Part shown: positions 47,131 to 58,540 of the stretch, one piece after another | Layout of the letters: each line of letters opens with the position of its first letter | Numbering within the stretch: the stretch's first letter is position 1 | NCBI GenBank assembly: GCA_029298735.1 | Contig: JANSLP010000007.1 | Location: 310,001-374,000 of the forward strand | Length of the DNA stretch: 64,000 nt | Reading direction: 5' to 3' | Origin: Ophiostoma sp. CBS 140.51 | Taxonomy: Eukaryota; Ascomycota; Sordariomycetes; Ophiostomatales; Ophiostomataceae | Translations under genes and position numbers: made by a program | The notes under the pieces: generated by a model | The model's database searches: none | Seen by the model: the letters and a program-made list of their open reading frames with translations, nothing else | What the model was told of the DNA's origin: nothing

Positions 47131-47946
47131 ATGTCCGCTACCTTTGCCCGCGCCGCCGCGCGGCCTTTTGCCCCGGCCACTTTTTTTTCTGCCAACACCC
47201 CCAACGCCTCGTCCATGATTGTCCGCCGCATCACCACCGGTAGCAAGGCTGCGTCGTCGGCGGCCTCGACTTCCTCAAAAACTGTGCCCCCCGCGTCCTT
47301 CTTTGCTGCTGCTTTCCGCCGCGCCACCAACAGCTCCAAGAGCTCCAACTTTTATGGCCGCCGCTTCCAGTCCGGTGCCGCCGGTGCCGGCGGCGCCGAG
47401 GCCGAGGGCAGCTGGTTCAAGCGCATGTGGGACAGCCCCATTGGTCTCAAGACGGTGCACTTTTGGTAAGTCCACGTCGCCCTGTGGTGGCTCCGATAGG
47501 AGCCCCCCTTTTGTTTTTTGTCCTCGCTTCGCTCGCATCTGGGCTGCTCCTCGCTCCTCAGATCGTGCTCATCAGATCTCGCTTCCGCTCGACCCTCGTC
47601 GCCGATCTTCGTCGCTAACGCTGTTTGCAGGGCTCCCGTCATGAAGTGGGCGCTCGTCATTGCCGGCATCTCTGATCTGGCCCGCCCCGCCGAGAAGCTC
47701 TCCGTCACCCAGAACGTTGCCCTCACCGCCACCGGTCTCATCTGGACTCGCTGGTGCCTCATCATCAAGCCCCGCAACATTATGCTGGCCGCCGCCAACT
47801 TCTTCTTGGGCGTCGCCGGTATGGTCCAGTGCGTGCGCATCTACATGGCCCGGTCGGTCGGCGGCGTGACCCCGGAGCCTCTGGCTGAGGCCATTAAGGG
47901 CGAGGTCGAGACGGTCAAGGAGACCATCAAGGAGGCGAAGCAGTAG
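47131..47946 (+). CDS. MPC2: Mitochondrial pyruvate carrier subunit, MPC2 type
   Basis: Imports pyruvate across the inner mitochondrial membrane as a heterodimer with MPC1. Exons 47131..47465 and 47631..47946 (165-nt intron with GTAAGT, GCTAAC and TGCAG) give 216 residues. The conserved core starts near residue 95 with WFKRMWDSPIGLKTVHFWAP. The family pattern VMKWALVIAGISDLARPAEKLS then QNVALTATGLIWTRW and PRNIMLAAANFFLGVAG spans three membrane helices. The first 90 or so residues are rich in Ala, Ser, Arg and Phe without acidic residues, as in a mitochondrial presequence, making this longer than the 110-140 residues typical of MPC2. The C-terminal 30 residues are a charged helix. It is divergent from NDUFA2 and convergent with the SKT5-type gene. 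Confidence 0.95.
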
Positions 47947-48414
47947 AGGCATGTACGGAGAGGTGGAAGAGGTTGATCTCTAGAGATCTTGAGATGTAAA
48001 ACAGAAAATAATATTACACACATCAAGATGAGGAAGATGCTTGGTAGATCTATTGACTACCGAAACGAGTCGTGATTGTAAGAGCAAATCTCTACCACGA
48101 CGGTTGCTTGCTATTTCATTTGGTTTTTCCTTGGATTTATTTCCCGCATTCATGCATATTCATGTTTCTACGGTGAAAGAGGGTAACTACACAAACTAGA
48201 TATCACTTTTTATTTAACCAATTACGTTACATACGCGAAGGTCACAGTGAGCTTCATGGCCGGCTGAAAAGTTGAAAGGTTGATAAGTTAATAGTGATAT
48301 CATATGTAAAGATGGGATATCGTGAGTAGTCCAACGCGAAAAGCCGCGCCTTCGATGTTGCTAATGTGTTTGTATGTACTATAAAAAGCGCCGCGCATTC
48401 CCTCACCAGACCGC
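47947..48414. other. Convergent 3' region of MPC2 and the SKT5-type gene
   Basis: 468 bp of AT-rich sequence that must contain both 3'UTRs. No ORF or other element is seen. Confidence 0.6.
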
Positions 48415-51400
48415 CTACATCACCGAGCACTCGCCCTCCTGCTGCCGGCCAATCTTGCTGCGCGAAATCCGCTCCCGCGCCCGAGGGCCCGTCTTGCCGG
48501 ACCGCTTGAGGTCCTCCAGACGCTCGCGAGCCTTGGGGAAATCTTGGGCTGTAGAAAGTTAGTAAGTATGTAAATAAAATTGTATCGTAGATGGGGGGAT
48601 GAGAACTCACCGGCTGCTCGCCAGTACCACCGCTTGGCATCTTCCAGGTTGGCCTGAATACCAATGCCCACCTCGGTAAAGTACCCCATAGCATACTCGG
48701 CCTTGGCCAGTCCGGCCGTTGCCGCTTTGCGTGCCCACAGGTACGCCTCCGTGTCGCTCTGTTGCAGCACACCCTCGGACCCTGTGAGGTACCAGCCGCT
48801 CAGCGCCAGCTCCGATTGGTGCTCTTCTTGGGTCGCCGACTTGGAGTACCACATAATCGACAGCCGCCCGTCCACTGGGCACCCCATCAGACCGTACTCG
48901 TACGCACAGCCCATGCGGAACTGGCTAAACTTGTACCCCAGGTCGGCCGCCTGCTTGAACAGCTGAAAGGCATAGGCCTCGTCACGCAAAATCACATCGT
49001 TGGGCTGTGCGCTCTCATAGAGCAGACCCAGCTCGTGCAGGGCGTGTGGGTTCTCCGGGTCCGCGCGCTCGGCTGCCCTCTTAAGCCAGCCGACGGCTTC
49101 GCGCGGGTTCCGTGGCTGACCCAGCAGTCCCTTGAGCAGGATCATGCCCACCTTGTACATGGCCGGCGTATCGCCGAGCGTCGCCGCGCGCTTGTACCAC
49201 TGGATGGCCTTGAGCGGGTCTTTCCGGGTACCACCACCCTCTTCGTTGCCAATTTCACAGCACACGGCCGTACGGTAGGCCGCTGCCGCATGACCCAACT
49301 TGGCCGCCGACTGGTACAAAGTAAAGGCCTCCTTGTTGTCTGGCTCCTGACCAAACGTGCCGCGGCCGAGACAGTCGGCCATGAAAAACATGGCATCCGC
49401 ATTCTGCTGGCTGGCCAGCTTCTTGAGCAGCTTGTGCGCATCATAGGCGTACCGCTCACGCGCCTTGGTCCGCGTACGGGGATCTGGGAGGGTGGGTACA
49501 AGCACGTCGACCGCCTCCACGAGCTTCTTAGCCAACTGAAGAGAAGCCTCTTGGTTGTTGGGGTCGGCCTTGACCGTGTTCCGCAGCCGCTCCAGCAGCT
49601 CGGGTGTAATGGGTGGCTCCTGCGGCGGAGGCTCGTTCGCCAACGGTCCATTATGCGATGGCAGCGGCATGGCCTGCATGGGCGGCGGAGGCTGTGAAAT
49701 TGGCTGGTTCTGCACCGGCGTCGACGACATGGTGCCCATGGGTCCGCCCCCGCCTCCACTATTATAGTTGCGAACAGGCATCGGTCGTTGGCTGAGCTGT
49801 TGGCTAGCAATCGAGTTGGGTATAAGACCCGGGCGGACTGGTGTGGGGTGTGAGGGGAGCGAGTCGCCGTTCGAGCCAGATCGTGCGGATGCACCACTTC
49901 CTTGTCTTGCCGGGCCAGGGCCAGATGGCAGGCCACCGCCCTGCTGCTGCGGGAAGCCGCCAGATCTGGGCGTCGGCATGGGTGGGATATCGCCGACCAT
50001 CTCAAAGACGGCTTCTTGTGACTGCCGCAGGTCCGGCTGAGACTTTGTTCTACTGATCTCGGGAACCCGGTTGGCGCCCCGCTGCGGGCCGGGACCATCG
50101 TTCGGGTATCCGCCCCGGTCGAACGAGCCTTGTGGCCGGTGTTGAGGCTCGTTGGCTCCGTTCTGTACGCCGCCAGAAGAATAATCGCCACTTTCCCGGG
50201 AGTCGTAGTATGTGTCGTAGAAATCGTCAATGGATGATGGCCGTCCACGATCCTCCTCTTGTGGAGGTGGCGGCTGGTTGTAACCTCCTTGATTGGGACC
50301 AAGCGGGCCGTTGCCAAAGCCTGGGCCACCATCTGGGTACATCCGTTGTGGTGGTGGGCGAGAACCCTGTGCCGTCGATGGCCTCTGCGGTGGCATCATG
50401 CCACGTCCACCACCGCCTGGACCGCCAGGTCCACCAGGTCCACCGTTGAAGGGCCGGTAAGGGCCACCTCCATTTGGTGGTGGGGGGCCACGGCCGCCGC
50501 CCATGGGGTCCATGGACGTAGGCATTGTCATTGTGCGGCTTGGCGGGCCAAAGTTGTCGTCGCGAAAGTCTCTTGGCGGAGGCTGACCGTAACCTTGCTC
50601 GTTGAATCCTCCCTGTTGTGTGTATGCCCGCTGCGGTGGTCCCCGAGGAGGGCCGTAGCCGGAGCCGCCGCCACCTCTTGGGTCACCCATCGGACCCCGC
50701 ATTGGCGGTGGTCCGCGACCGTTGGGACCGCCTGGTGGTGGGCCTTGCCGGTTTCCAGAGATGTCCATGCCCGCAACACCATCCATGATTTGATTCTCAT
50801 CGTAACGATCGGGCTTCCCTTGTTGGCCTGGGAAAGGTGGGAAGGCATTGCCACCAAAGCCAGCCTCCATAGGGCTTACTGGAGGTCCATTGCGACCGCG
50901 GTTCACTACATTATGTCAGCAGGTGGTCATCAATAAAGAAGTTCGAGGTAGTGACACATACTAGTCGGGTCTGATGTGTTTGACCGGTCTGGGGGCCCTG
51001 GCCGGCGGCCTGGCGGTCCATTTTGGAAGCCCCCTCGCATGGAGCCGGGACCGGGACCAGGTCCACCGCCGCGAGGAGGATACTGGCCCCGCCCGCCGCC
51101 GTTGTCCATGGTCATCTGTCTGGGCGGAGGGCCGCCGCGTCCTCCAGGCATTGGGCGTCCACCGCGACCGGGGCCGGGGCCGTAGTCCTGTGGCGCATCG
51201 TAGCCGTAGCCTTGGTCGTCGTAACCGCCGCCGTAGTTTGGGTCACCACCACCGCCGCCATAGCCGCCGTCACCACCGTAGCCACCGTATTGGCCGCCAC
51301 CAGGGCCGCCAGGGCCACCAGGTCCGCCAGGTCCGCCAGGTGCAGGTCCTCCGTACTGTCTTTGTGGCGGAGGTCGTGGTGCGGCGGGGCCGTTGTAGGG

Positions 51401-51442
51401 GCGCTGCTGTTGCTGCTGTGCATATCCGCCGTCGTACGCCAT
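48415..51442 (-). CDS. Chitin synthase activator, SKT5/CHS4-like, with CaaX box
   Basis: In yeast Skt5/Chs4 activates and localises chitin synthase III. Three exons, 51442..50962, 50905..48611 and 48548..48415, give 969 residues. Introns of 56 nt (GTATGT...TGTAG) and 62 nt (GTGAGT, ACTAAC, ACAG) are both needed; the second replaces a frame that would otherwise drift into Arg/Ala-rich sequence. The first 600 residues are disordered and rich in Gly, Pro, Gln and Tyr, with GGP/GGY repeats near 35-90. Sel1-type helical repeats fill about 620-925: DAMFFMADCLGRG, GHAAAAYRTAVC, DTPAMYKVGMILLKG, NPHALHELGLLYE, KFSQFRMGCAYEYGL and KAEYAMGYFTEVG. The last exon ends in CSVM, a prenylation CaaX box comparable to the one at the end of yeast Skt5. 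A CT-rich leader lies upstream on the same strand. Confidence 0.95.
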
Positions 51443-54400
51443 AGTGACCTAAGTCTGAGGGAAGAGTGTCGTCGTGTCGTTTATCGTTAAGATGTAAAGT
51501 CGGCCGTAAAAAGATAAAGGAAATATGTCGTCGCGTGGCCTAATATCGAGGTCCAAGTGTAAAGAGGCCGAAAGAAAGAAGAAAACCGACTCCTGACAAG
51601 GCTTCAAGCTGCCATGGCCAGGCTTTCAAGAGACAAGAAAATATAGTGACCAAGTAAAAGAAGGGAAAGATAGGGTAGAGGATCGTTGTTCAGAAGGTAG
51701 CTGTCGAGAGAGCTCTAGTGGCGCATGACGACCGGTCGTCGGCGGCTAAAAAGTTGTATGGACGATGGCGTGGGAAAAGAGAAAAATTGTGCTTGGCCGA
51801 GAGAATGTCTGCAAAGAGAAAGCAAGTCTCTTTTTTTTTGTCCGGTTGTGTTTGCTCTTGTTGTTTGTGCAGAGCAACCAGAGAACCAGAAACAGCACTG
51901 ACAAGTCAACGAAAACGCAGCGGTCAACAGCGTTTCGGGCCAATGCTGATCGACAGTTTCGGCGGGCACTTTGCGCGCAAGAGGATCGAGCTCGAAGGGT
52001 TGGGTGGCCGCGCAAGGGTATGGTATGGTATGGTATGGTCAGTTCGACAGGGTGCGGCGCAATCCTTGGCGCATATGAGAATGCGTTGTGAATAGTACTC
52101 GTGAGTTTAAAGAAAGAAAAGAAGGAGAAGAAAGAGGAGAGAAAAAGGTGAGAGAGGAACGAGGCTTCGTCGAGAAGTTGAGAGAAGAAAAGGGGCAGGA
52201 ACGGTTGGTGGAGGACCAGCGTTGACATAGAAAGGGGAACAAAGCAACTCCGAAAGGAGAAGGAGGGACAGGCACACAAACGAGACAAACAAGCACCTGG
52301 GGAAGGAACAAAGGACAATGGCCGAGAAGAGAGGGAAAGGGCGAACGACACACACAAGAATGTGAGAAAATAATCAGAAAAAAAGGGTTCACCGGCCGTT
52401 CCTCACTGCGTGTCAGCGGCCCAAGAGGAAGGCACGATGGGACCTCACGCCAAAATGCACTCCAAAACGGCAGAAAGGGCGCTGGAAGAGAGACAGAGAG
52501 AGGGGAATGGAAGGGCGTTGGTGGAAGGAAGGCGCGAGGGAGGGCCTCCCAGGACGAGTAGCGCCGCGCGGAGTGGAGTGGAGGGGCGGATCCCGTGCGA
52601 AAGGCGCGTGGGCAGGAGGCAGGCAGGCGGGTTTTAGGCCAGGAACGCAGCGCATAAATGTGCCAGGGATACGACGATACGGTCCCTGCCTTCCCTGTGA
52701 GGTATCTTTTACCCATCGTTTAGGTGCAACTATCTGGCACGCACACCAAGGACTTTAGGGAAAGAACGAAGGGCAAGACATGGAGACACAACAAGCAGAC
52801 AAAAAAAACGGAAGGAGGTCAGGTCGTGCTGTCACCAGGAAGGCACGATGGTCTGTCATCGGTCACGCTCATGTGTCCCCACGCTTAACCTTTTTTTAGT
52901 CAGTTAGCGAAACCGAGTTCAATAAACTTAGCCCATAAAAATGGCTATCATTCTGCCAACTTCAACGCTCTCGCCACTACCCGCCAGCGGCCTCCGACTC
53001 GTGTTTTATGGAGACTTGCAAGATCCGATACGAAGGATATCAGGGCAGAACAAAGACGTTCAACTTCTCAACTGCGTCAAACTGATCCACGATGGCCACA
53101 ATATCCACGATATCCACGAAAACCATTGTATGCCGAGAGCCTCTGCCCGTCCGAGGCTCCATACTTTGTACCTTTTCAAGACTATCTTAGCCGAGTTTAG
53201 CGACAACCTTTCAAAACATTTCTAGAGATCAGATGGCCCAAGACCGATTGTGGACAGACTTGACGTTAGCACCTCAAACGGTGCTGGTCCCCTGGGCCCC
53301 TCTTGAGTCTCCCCCATATCCATATCCAGATGGCTCGCGTAGGGACTGTTACGGAGTATGCACTAGAGACCTTTGGTCCCTTTTATTCTCTTACAATGCA
53401 AGCCCTGGCCGGGGCCTCGCCTCGCCTGCATCTGCAGGAACAACATACAAACAGGTACAACGTGGGAGAAAGGCTCGAAATTGCCACTGCCACTCTGATC
53501 CCTTGGAGAAGGCCCCTGCAAATTTCGCCAACAACAAGGGGGTACAGCTTCTCGGCTCCCTCCCTTCCCATCTGTTTGTCGAGGGCATTCTCACAAAAAG
53601 ACAAAGACAGACTGGGGAAACTGAAGTGACAATGGGCACGTAACAGAGTTCACGCAACGAGACGATGACGCCAGGCAGGCACTAGACAAGCAAACAGCCC
53701 CATTAAAGCACAAGACGCTCTAGGTCCGCTGTGGCATAGTTCGCCTACAGGCCGCCCCGTTCCGGAATGAGATATATCTCACGATTCCATGGGGGCACTC
53801 TCCGCAGCTGTCCGCGAGGGCCCGACCGCAGGTAACAGTGAGGTGGGGGTCTCTTTCTTTCTTGTCTGGTATCCTAAATGAAGCAATGCCTAAGGAAGAT
53901 CACGGACTCTTGTTCAGATGATCTGTGGCACTTGTCGCACAGTCGTGCATCTCGATATGCACCGTCGGTCAAAAACCAAGGAAAGATTGGATCTGGCCAG
54001 ACTCACTGCCGAAGAGGCTGCCGCTGTAGCACAGCTTTCCCAAGGGACTGTGATGGTTGGGTTCACAGATATATGCTACAGGAGGGTTTCTGTGTCTGAT
54101 TCCATGCCTTTCCGAGTGTGCGTGTGTCGTGACACCCCTGCACATAATTATTGGGCCATTCTCCTTTGCACTGAATATGATACGGGACATCGCGCGAGAG
54201 AAAGAAAGGCCTAAAGCGAGTGGAGCTTGTTGCATTTGTCTGTACATTGCATCCTATTTTAACATTGCCCTTTGCTTCTTGTTTTCTTTTCTTTTTTTGT
54301 GTTTTCGCTCTCTCGCTCGAGCCAGGTCCAGGGCGCTGCCTAAATTGCAGGGGAGTTTGGCGACGGCAAGCCAATATGCAATAAAGATTAATTATACGTA

Positions 54401-55672
54401 GAGGGAGGGGAAACAAGCAGAGGGTTTGTCAGTGACACGTCTGGGGATGCAAGGCTCTTGCTCCTTTGCCCAACGTTTATTTTATCGAGTGATTATTGGC
54501 CTGGCTGGCCAGCGGCCTCAAGCTTTTCTGCAACCCGAGCCGGATGCATGATAGCTCAACAAAGCTGAAAAGAAAAAAAGAGACAAGCACTTTTACTTTC
54601 TCGGACGCTGCTGTTCATGCAAATCACCCGAATGAGGATGCAAAGCGGAGACCGGGAAAGCTTTTTCTATACCGTTGATCAGCACAAACCACCGTCCGGC
54701 CGGTGGCTAAAGTGTGAATTAAGATTTGAAGAGTGAAAAGGTAAAAGTGAAGAATCGACAACAATAGGCTACAGTCGATAGAGCCAGGACACCACTTCAC
54801 TCAAAAGACATTATATTGTTGTTGTCCTTATTACGGCTCTTTATGTCTTCCTTTTTTTACGATGCACCAGCAATGGGTCTTATTACCATCTCTTGCAAAC
54901 AAGCCCATGCCATGAGTTTGTGCTGTGAGATAAAAATATACAAAGTTGCATGCACGAAAAAAGAAAAGAGAAAGACGAGACGAAACCGGGTTCCGGCCTT
55001 GTGGTTACAGCATCGGTGTTTCTTCTTGTCTCTTCCCTTCTGTTCTCTCCTTCCAGCGTACCGATCTCGTACCAAGTCTCTGTCTCCCATAGGGCACCTA
55101 TTTTGTGCTGCTGTTCTTTTCCCAGTGTTGTGTTGACAATTGGCCAGCCCCCCCTGGGCGCGTGTTTCAGCCCGATGTCTCTTCCTTTGGTCCTGCGACC
55201 CTCCCGCCTGGCCCCCTTTCTTTTTGGTATTTGTGTGTACCTGCCTTGAAACATAAATGTTTGCGTGTCATTTCTTGGCATTTTCCTGCCGACACTCGTC
55301 GGCCAGCAGACTCAATTGGGACTCTCTCGCGCATCGTAAGATAGCAAATATCGTGAACATGACAGAGTACACAAGAAAAAACAAGCACGTCGCACACCTT
55401 GAGTCTAATGACGGAATAAATTGGTATAAACAGAGGCTTGCTCATGCCAGGAGTATATCTCAAAGTGAATAAGGAAGAAAAAAAGTAAATGACAAAGAAA
55501 GATGATGCTAAAATGTGTTGTGTGTGGTATTATACCAAAATAAAGAGGAAAAAAACCCTTCGCCTTCCCATCTTGAGGCCAGAACTCAATGCCATAATGG
55601 GTTCCAGCTTTCCATGCCGTTAATATTCTACACTATACAAAAAAAGAAAGGAGTCCCCCCTCAAGAGTGTTC
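51443..55672. other. Gene-free region between SKT5-type and EGF-like genes
   Basis: About 51.5-52.4 kb is purine-rich on + (CT-rich on -), the likely SKT5-type leader. The rest has only short frames. The longest one with a proper ATG context, 52941-53225 (+, 94 codons), has no family resemblance and includes a run made by near-repeats of ATCCACGAT. AT-rich sequence near 55.3-55.67 kb is probably the 3' flank of the EGF-like gene. Confidence 0.55.
52019..52038. repeat. TATGG microsatellite (4 copies)
   Basis: Four perfect TATGG units in the leader region of the SKT5-type gene. Confidence 0.85.
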
Positions 55673-58540
55673 TTAGGAGGAGGATATGCCGACTCCGGCC
55701 AGCGTGTTGGCAGCGTTCACCTGGAACTGGACAAGGTTGACGGAGTTGCTATTGCCGAGGGTCACGTTGGTCGCCTTGTCCACGCTCACGCCCTTGCCAT
55801 TGGTCAGAGAACTGGCACTGGCCTGGGTGAAGAATCTCTGCAGGGTGCTCTGCGCCAGCTCAGCGTGCTCCAGTGTGTCTTCCTGCAGGATGAAGAGCAC
55901 AGCCACACGCGCGAAGTCGAGGACATCCTCCGTCACCTTGAACAATGATGAGGCCGATGCCGTGGCGCCGCTGCTAGTTGCTGTCCCTGACCCACCTCCG
56001 CCTCCGCTAGTCGGCGAGGGCGTAAACGTCGTGGTCACCGTCGTGGTCGACGTGGGCGACACAATTGAGGGCGTGATTTGTGTGCTGATCGTCAAAGTCG
56101 TGCCCGACTGCGTAGGGAACACTTGGTCGGGGTTCCCTGCCGAAGCAGCCCCTGACGCCGTCAAGATTGTGTTACCTCTCTTGGCATTCGCAGGCGTGGC
56201 TTCCACCGTAACAGTGACAATGGCAACGCCGTCAACAACAGAGACATTGTCGAGAGCACTGTCACCACCGTCCACCAAAAAGGCGTCCACAACGGTGGAA
56301 CCGCTTGACGACTGCCGAATTGTCTCACCGTTGAACGTCACCAGAGCGTTCTCGGCCACGCAGCTCAGATTACCAGAGCTAAAGACAGAGAGAATCTGTG
56401 TTCCAGAGAGCGAAATAGAGAAGTTCTGCTGGGCCTGCTCGATAAGACGCGGCAAGGCATTGCCCAGAGTGACATTGGAAATGCTGCTGGAAGTGGCCGA
56501 GGAGGTGACGGTCGTAGTTGTGCAGCCATTGTCACCAGCGACACTGCAGTCGAACCCGGTGAAGTCGTTGGTGCAAATGCAAGAGCAGATTCCTTGGTTG
56601 GACACAAAATTCGTGCCACCGTTGGCGCAAGTGATCTGGGCTTGACATTTTGCCAGCGCCGAGTTGTTGCCCGAGTTCTGCTTGCGGATAACAAAGAACT
56701 CCAGAGGGATGACAACGGCCGCGGCAATGATGATGAGGACAACGATGACGACCAGCACAAAACCCCATAGCGGCAGGCCGCAGCACCGGCGCTTACCGTT
56801 GCGCTGGTTCTTGAGGTCCGTCAGGTCCGAGATGCTCTCAGCGTCCATGGGCCGGCCACTGAGGCGGCTGTTATTATAATTATTAAGAGGCAACGGCCAC
56901 GATCCGACCTGCTCACGTAAGCTTTGCCGGAAGCTGCGACGTTGGGCTTGCGCAGGGGGAGGGAACGCTGCCAGCATGTCTGACAAACCGGACTGGTGCT
57001 TCTCGGCATCAATCTCCGATGCTCTGAGGTTGCGGCCATCCATGCCAGGGGACATGTTGAGCTCGTCGAGACGGCTAGCCGGGCGACGGCCCTTGTCCAG
57101 GCTGGCAGCAAGACGGGTGGCACGACGAATCAGGTCAGGAAGACTCGTCAAGCTACCACGAGCCTCGGCCTTGCGAACAGCGTCAATGTCAAGCTTTGGT
57201 GGACGACGAATGGCAGAGAGGCGGTTGTAAGGCCGAGCAGGGCCACCAAAGTCAAGGCCTGGCTGAGGCGAGACAGACAGCCGGCGGCTTGGGTTCGAGG
57301 GATCAGGTGCCGTGGCAGCATCGTAGGCATTAAGGATGCTGTCTGCAGTGAGTCTTGACCCGGCAGTGGCCTTGCCGGTCTGGCCTGTGAGACCGGACGA
57401 TGAGGATGAGGCATCGAGGAAGCCAGTGCCTTCACGGAAAGGACTGGCTCCCGAGTTAACATCGCCTTTAGCGCCTGTCGTAACGAGAGCCGCCTTGCCA
57501 CGCTTGCCAATGCTGGCACTGCGCACGAGGTGCTTTTCGTCGACATCACGGTCACCATCGGCGCTGCCCGCACCACTTCTGCTTCCGTCCTCATCGCCAT
57601 AGCCACTCGCATTGGACGATTCCCGGCTCTCCTCTGGGATGTCCTCGTAAAAAGATGTCGCATCGGGGTAATTAGGGCTCATTGCCAGAGATGATGTCGA
57701 GCCCCAGTTGTCGGGCATGGCTGCGCTCGAGGCGAACGAGGCGTGCGACCGAGACCGTGGGCTCTCTTCGGGAATGGGAGAGACGTAGGAGGCGTTCGAG
57801 TAAAAGGATGATGCACCACGGCGGGCCGATGGTGGTGGACCCAGGTTCACACTCCGCCGAGGCGGTGGCATGGCGGCCACAGGTGCCGGGACGGGGATGG
57901 CAACGGGTTGAGCCACGGGGACCGGAAAATCCGGGATAGAACCGACAGACGAAACGGTCGAATTCCTTGACATCGAAGAGGCGCTGGACTGTTGCGTCAT
58001 TGACAGGTCGGACTCGCGGTTTGATTTTGATCTGCTGTCCGGGACCTGCAGATTCGAACTCGAGTCTCCTTCAGATTGGTTTGCAGCATTGTAAGCGGCA
58101 AATACTGTTGGCATCGGGTCCTGGATCTTCGAGCTGTCGAGAATAGAAGGCACACGGCTTGGGCGTGGTGGCCGTTGCGGCACTTGTGACCGTCCTGGTG
58201 GTGGGCGATATGGCTCGGCATCGTTGGCGGGTCCGTTACGGTTACCGTTTCCATTCAGGTTCGATGGTGCTGCGAGCGGGCCAGCAAGAGGCCATTGTGG
58301 TGCTGGTACTGGTCTTGAGATTGGTATCCTCGAGGACTGGTCAAACCGTGGGGGTGATGATTGTTGTTTTGGTTGTTGTTGCTGCTGCTGTTGTGACTGT
58401 GCAGTTTGGGCCATTCTTCTCGCAAAAGTGGCGAAATCTTCACGAGCTCCGCCAGCTGCCTGAGCTCGTTCTCTGGCCCGGCGAATCGATCCTCCAGTCG
58501 ATGGTCGGTCCATGTCTCCTGCATCTTGTGGGTAACTCAT
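55673..58540 (-). CDS. Single-pass membrane protein with EGF-like motif
   Basis: One exon of 955 residues from an ATG at 58540. Residues 1-580 are hydrophilic and disordered, rich in Ser, Pro and Arg, with a Gln run near 48-60. A basic GKRRCC sequence precedes one strong hydrophobic helix (about 590-617). No signal peptide is visible, so a type II orientation (N-terminus inside) is likely. Directly outside lies an EGF-like pattern (about 630-665): CQAQITCANGGT, then ICSCICTNDFTGFDC, where CxC and the FTGFDC end are typical. Next are a Thr/Ser-rich segment, a region with several NxS/T sites, and a Ser/Thr/Gly-rich linker before a final conserved-looking C-terminal block. Fungal proteins with this layout exist in ascomycete genomes as I recall, but I know no assigned role; cell-wall contact or sensing is a guess. 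The gene has a long CT-rich upstream region. Confidence 0.85.
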   Translation of the reverse strand: MSYPQDAGDMDRPSTGGSIRRARERAQAAGGAREDFATFARRMAQTAQSQQQQQQQPKQQSSPPRFDQSSRIPISRPVPAPQWPLAGPLAAPSNLNGNGNRNGPANDAEPYRPPPGRSQVPQRPPRPSRVPSILDSSKIQDPMPTVFAAYNAANQSEGDSSSNLQVPDSRSKSNRESDLSMTQQSSASSMSRNSTVSSVGSIPDFPVPVAQPVAIPVPAPVAAMPPPRRSVNLGPPPSARRGASSFYSNASYVSPIPEESPRSRSHASFASSAAMPDNWGSTSSLAMSPNYPDATSFYEDIPEESRESSNASGYGDEDGSRSGAGSADGDRDVDEKHLVRSASIGKRGKAALVTTGAKGDVNSGASPFREGTGFLDASSSSSGLTGQTGKATAGSRLTADSILNAYDAATAPDPSNPSRRLSVSPQPGLDFGGPARPYNRLSAIRRPPKLDIDAVRKAEARGSLTSLPDLIRRATRLAASLDKGRRPASRLDELNMSPGMDGRNLRASEIDAEKHQSGLSDMLAAFPPPAQAQRRSFRQSLREQVGSWPLPLNNYNNSRLSGRPMDAESISDLTDLKNQRNGKRRCCGLPLWGFVLVVIVVLIIIAAAVVIPLEFFVIRKQNSGNNSALAKCQAQITCANGGTNFVSNQGICSCICTNDFTGFDCSVAGDNGCTTTTVTSSATSSSISNVTLGNALPRLIEQAQQNFSISLSGTQILSVFSSGNLSCVAENALVTFNGETIRQSSSGSTVVDAFLVDGGDSALDNVSVVDGVAIVTVTVEATPANAKRGNTILTASGAASAGNPDQVFPTQSGTTLTISTQITPSIVSPTSTTTVTTTFTPSPTSGGGGGSGTATSSGATASASSLFKVTEDVLDFARVAVLFILQEDTLEHAELAQSTLQRFFTQASASSLTNGKGVSVDKATNVTLGNSNSVNLVQFQVNAANTLAGVGISSS

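Noticed and set aside
49142..50332. 396-codon - frame overlapping the SKT5-type gene
   Set aside because: Frame shadow of the Gly/Pro/Gln-rich exon; the Sel1 repeats are in the other frame.
51790..51805. TGGCCGAGAGA resembling a tRNA A box
   Set aside because: No B box or cloverleaf follows.
52941..53225. 94-codon + frame with an ATG
   Set aside because: No homology recognised, and the middle is made by near-repeats of ATCCACGAT.
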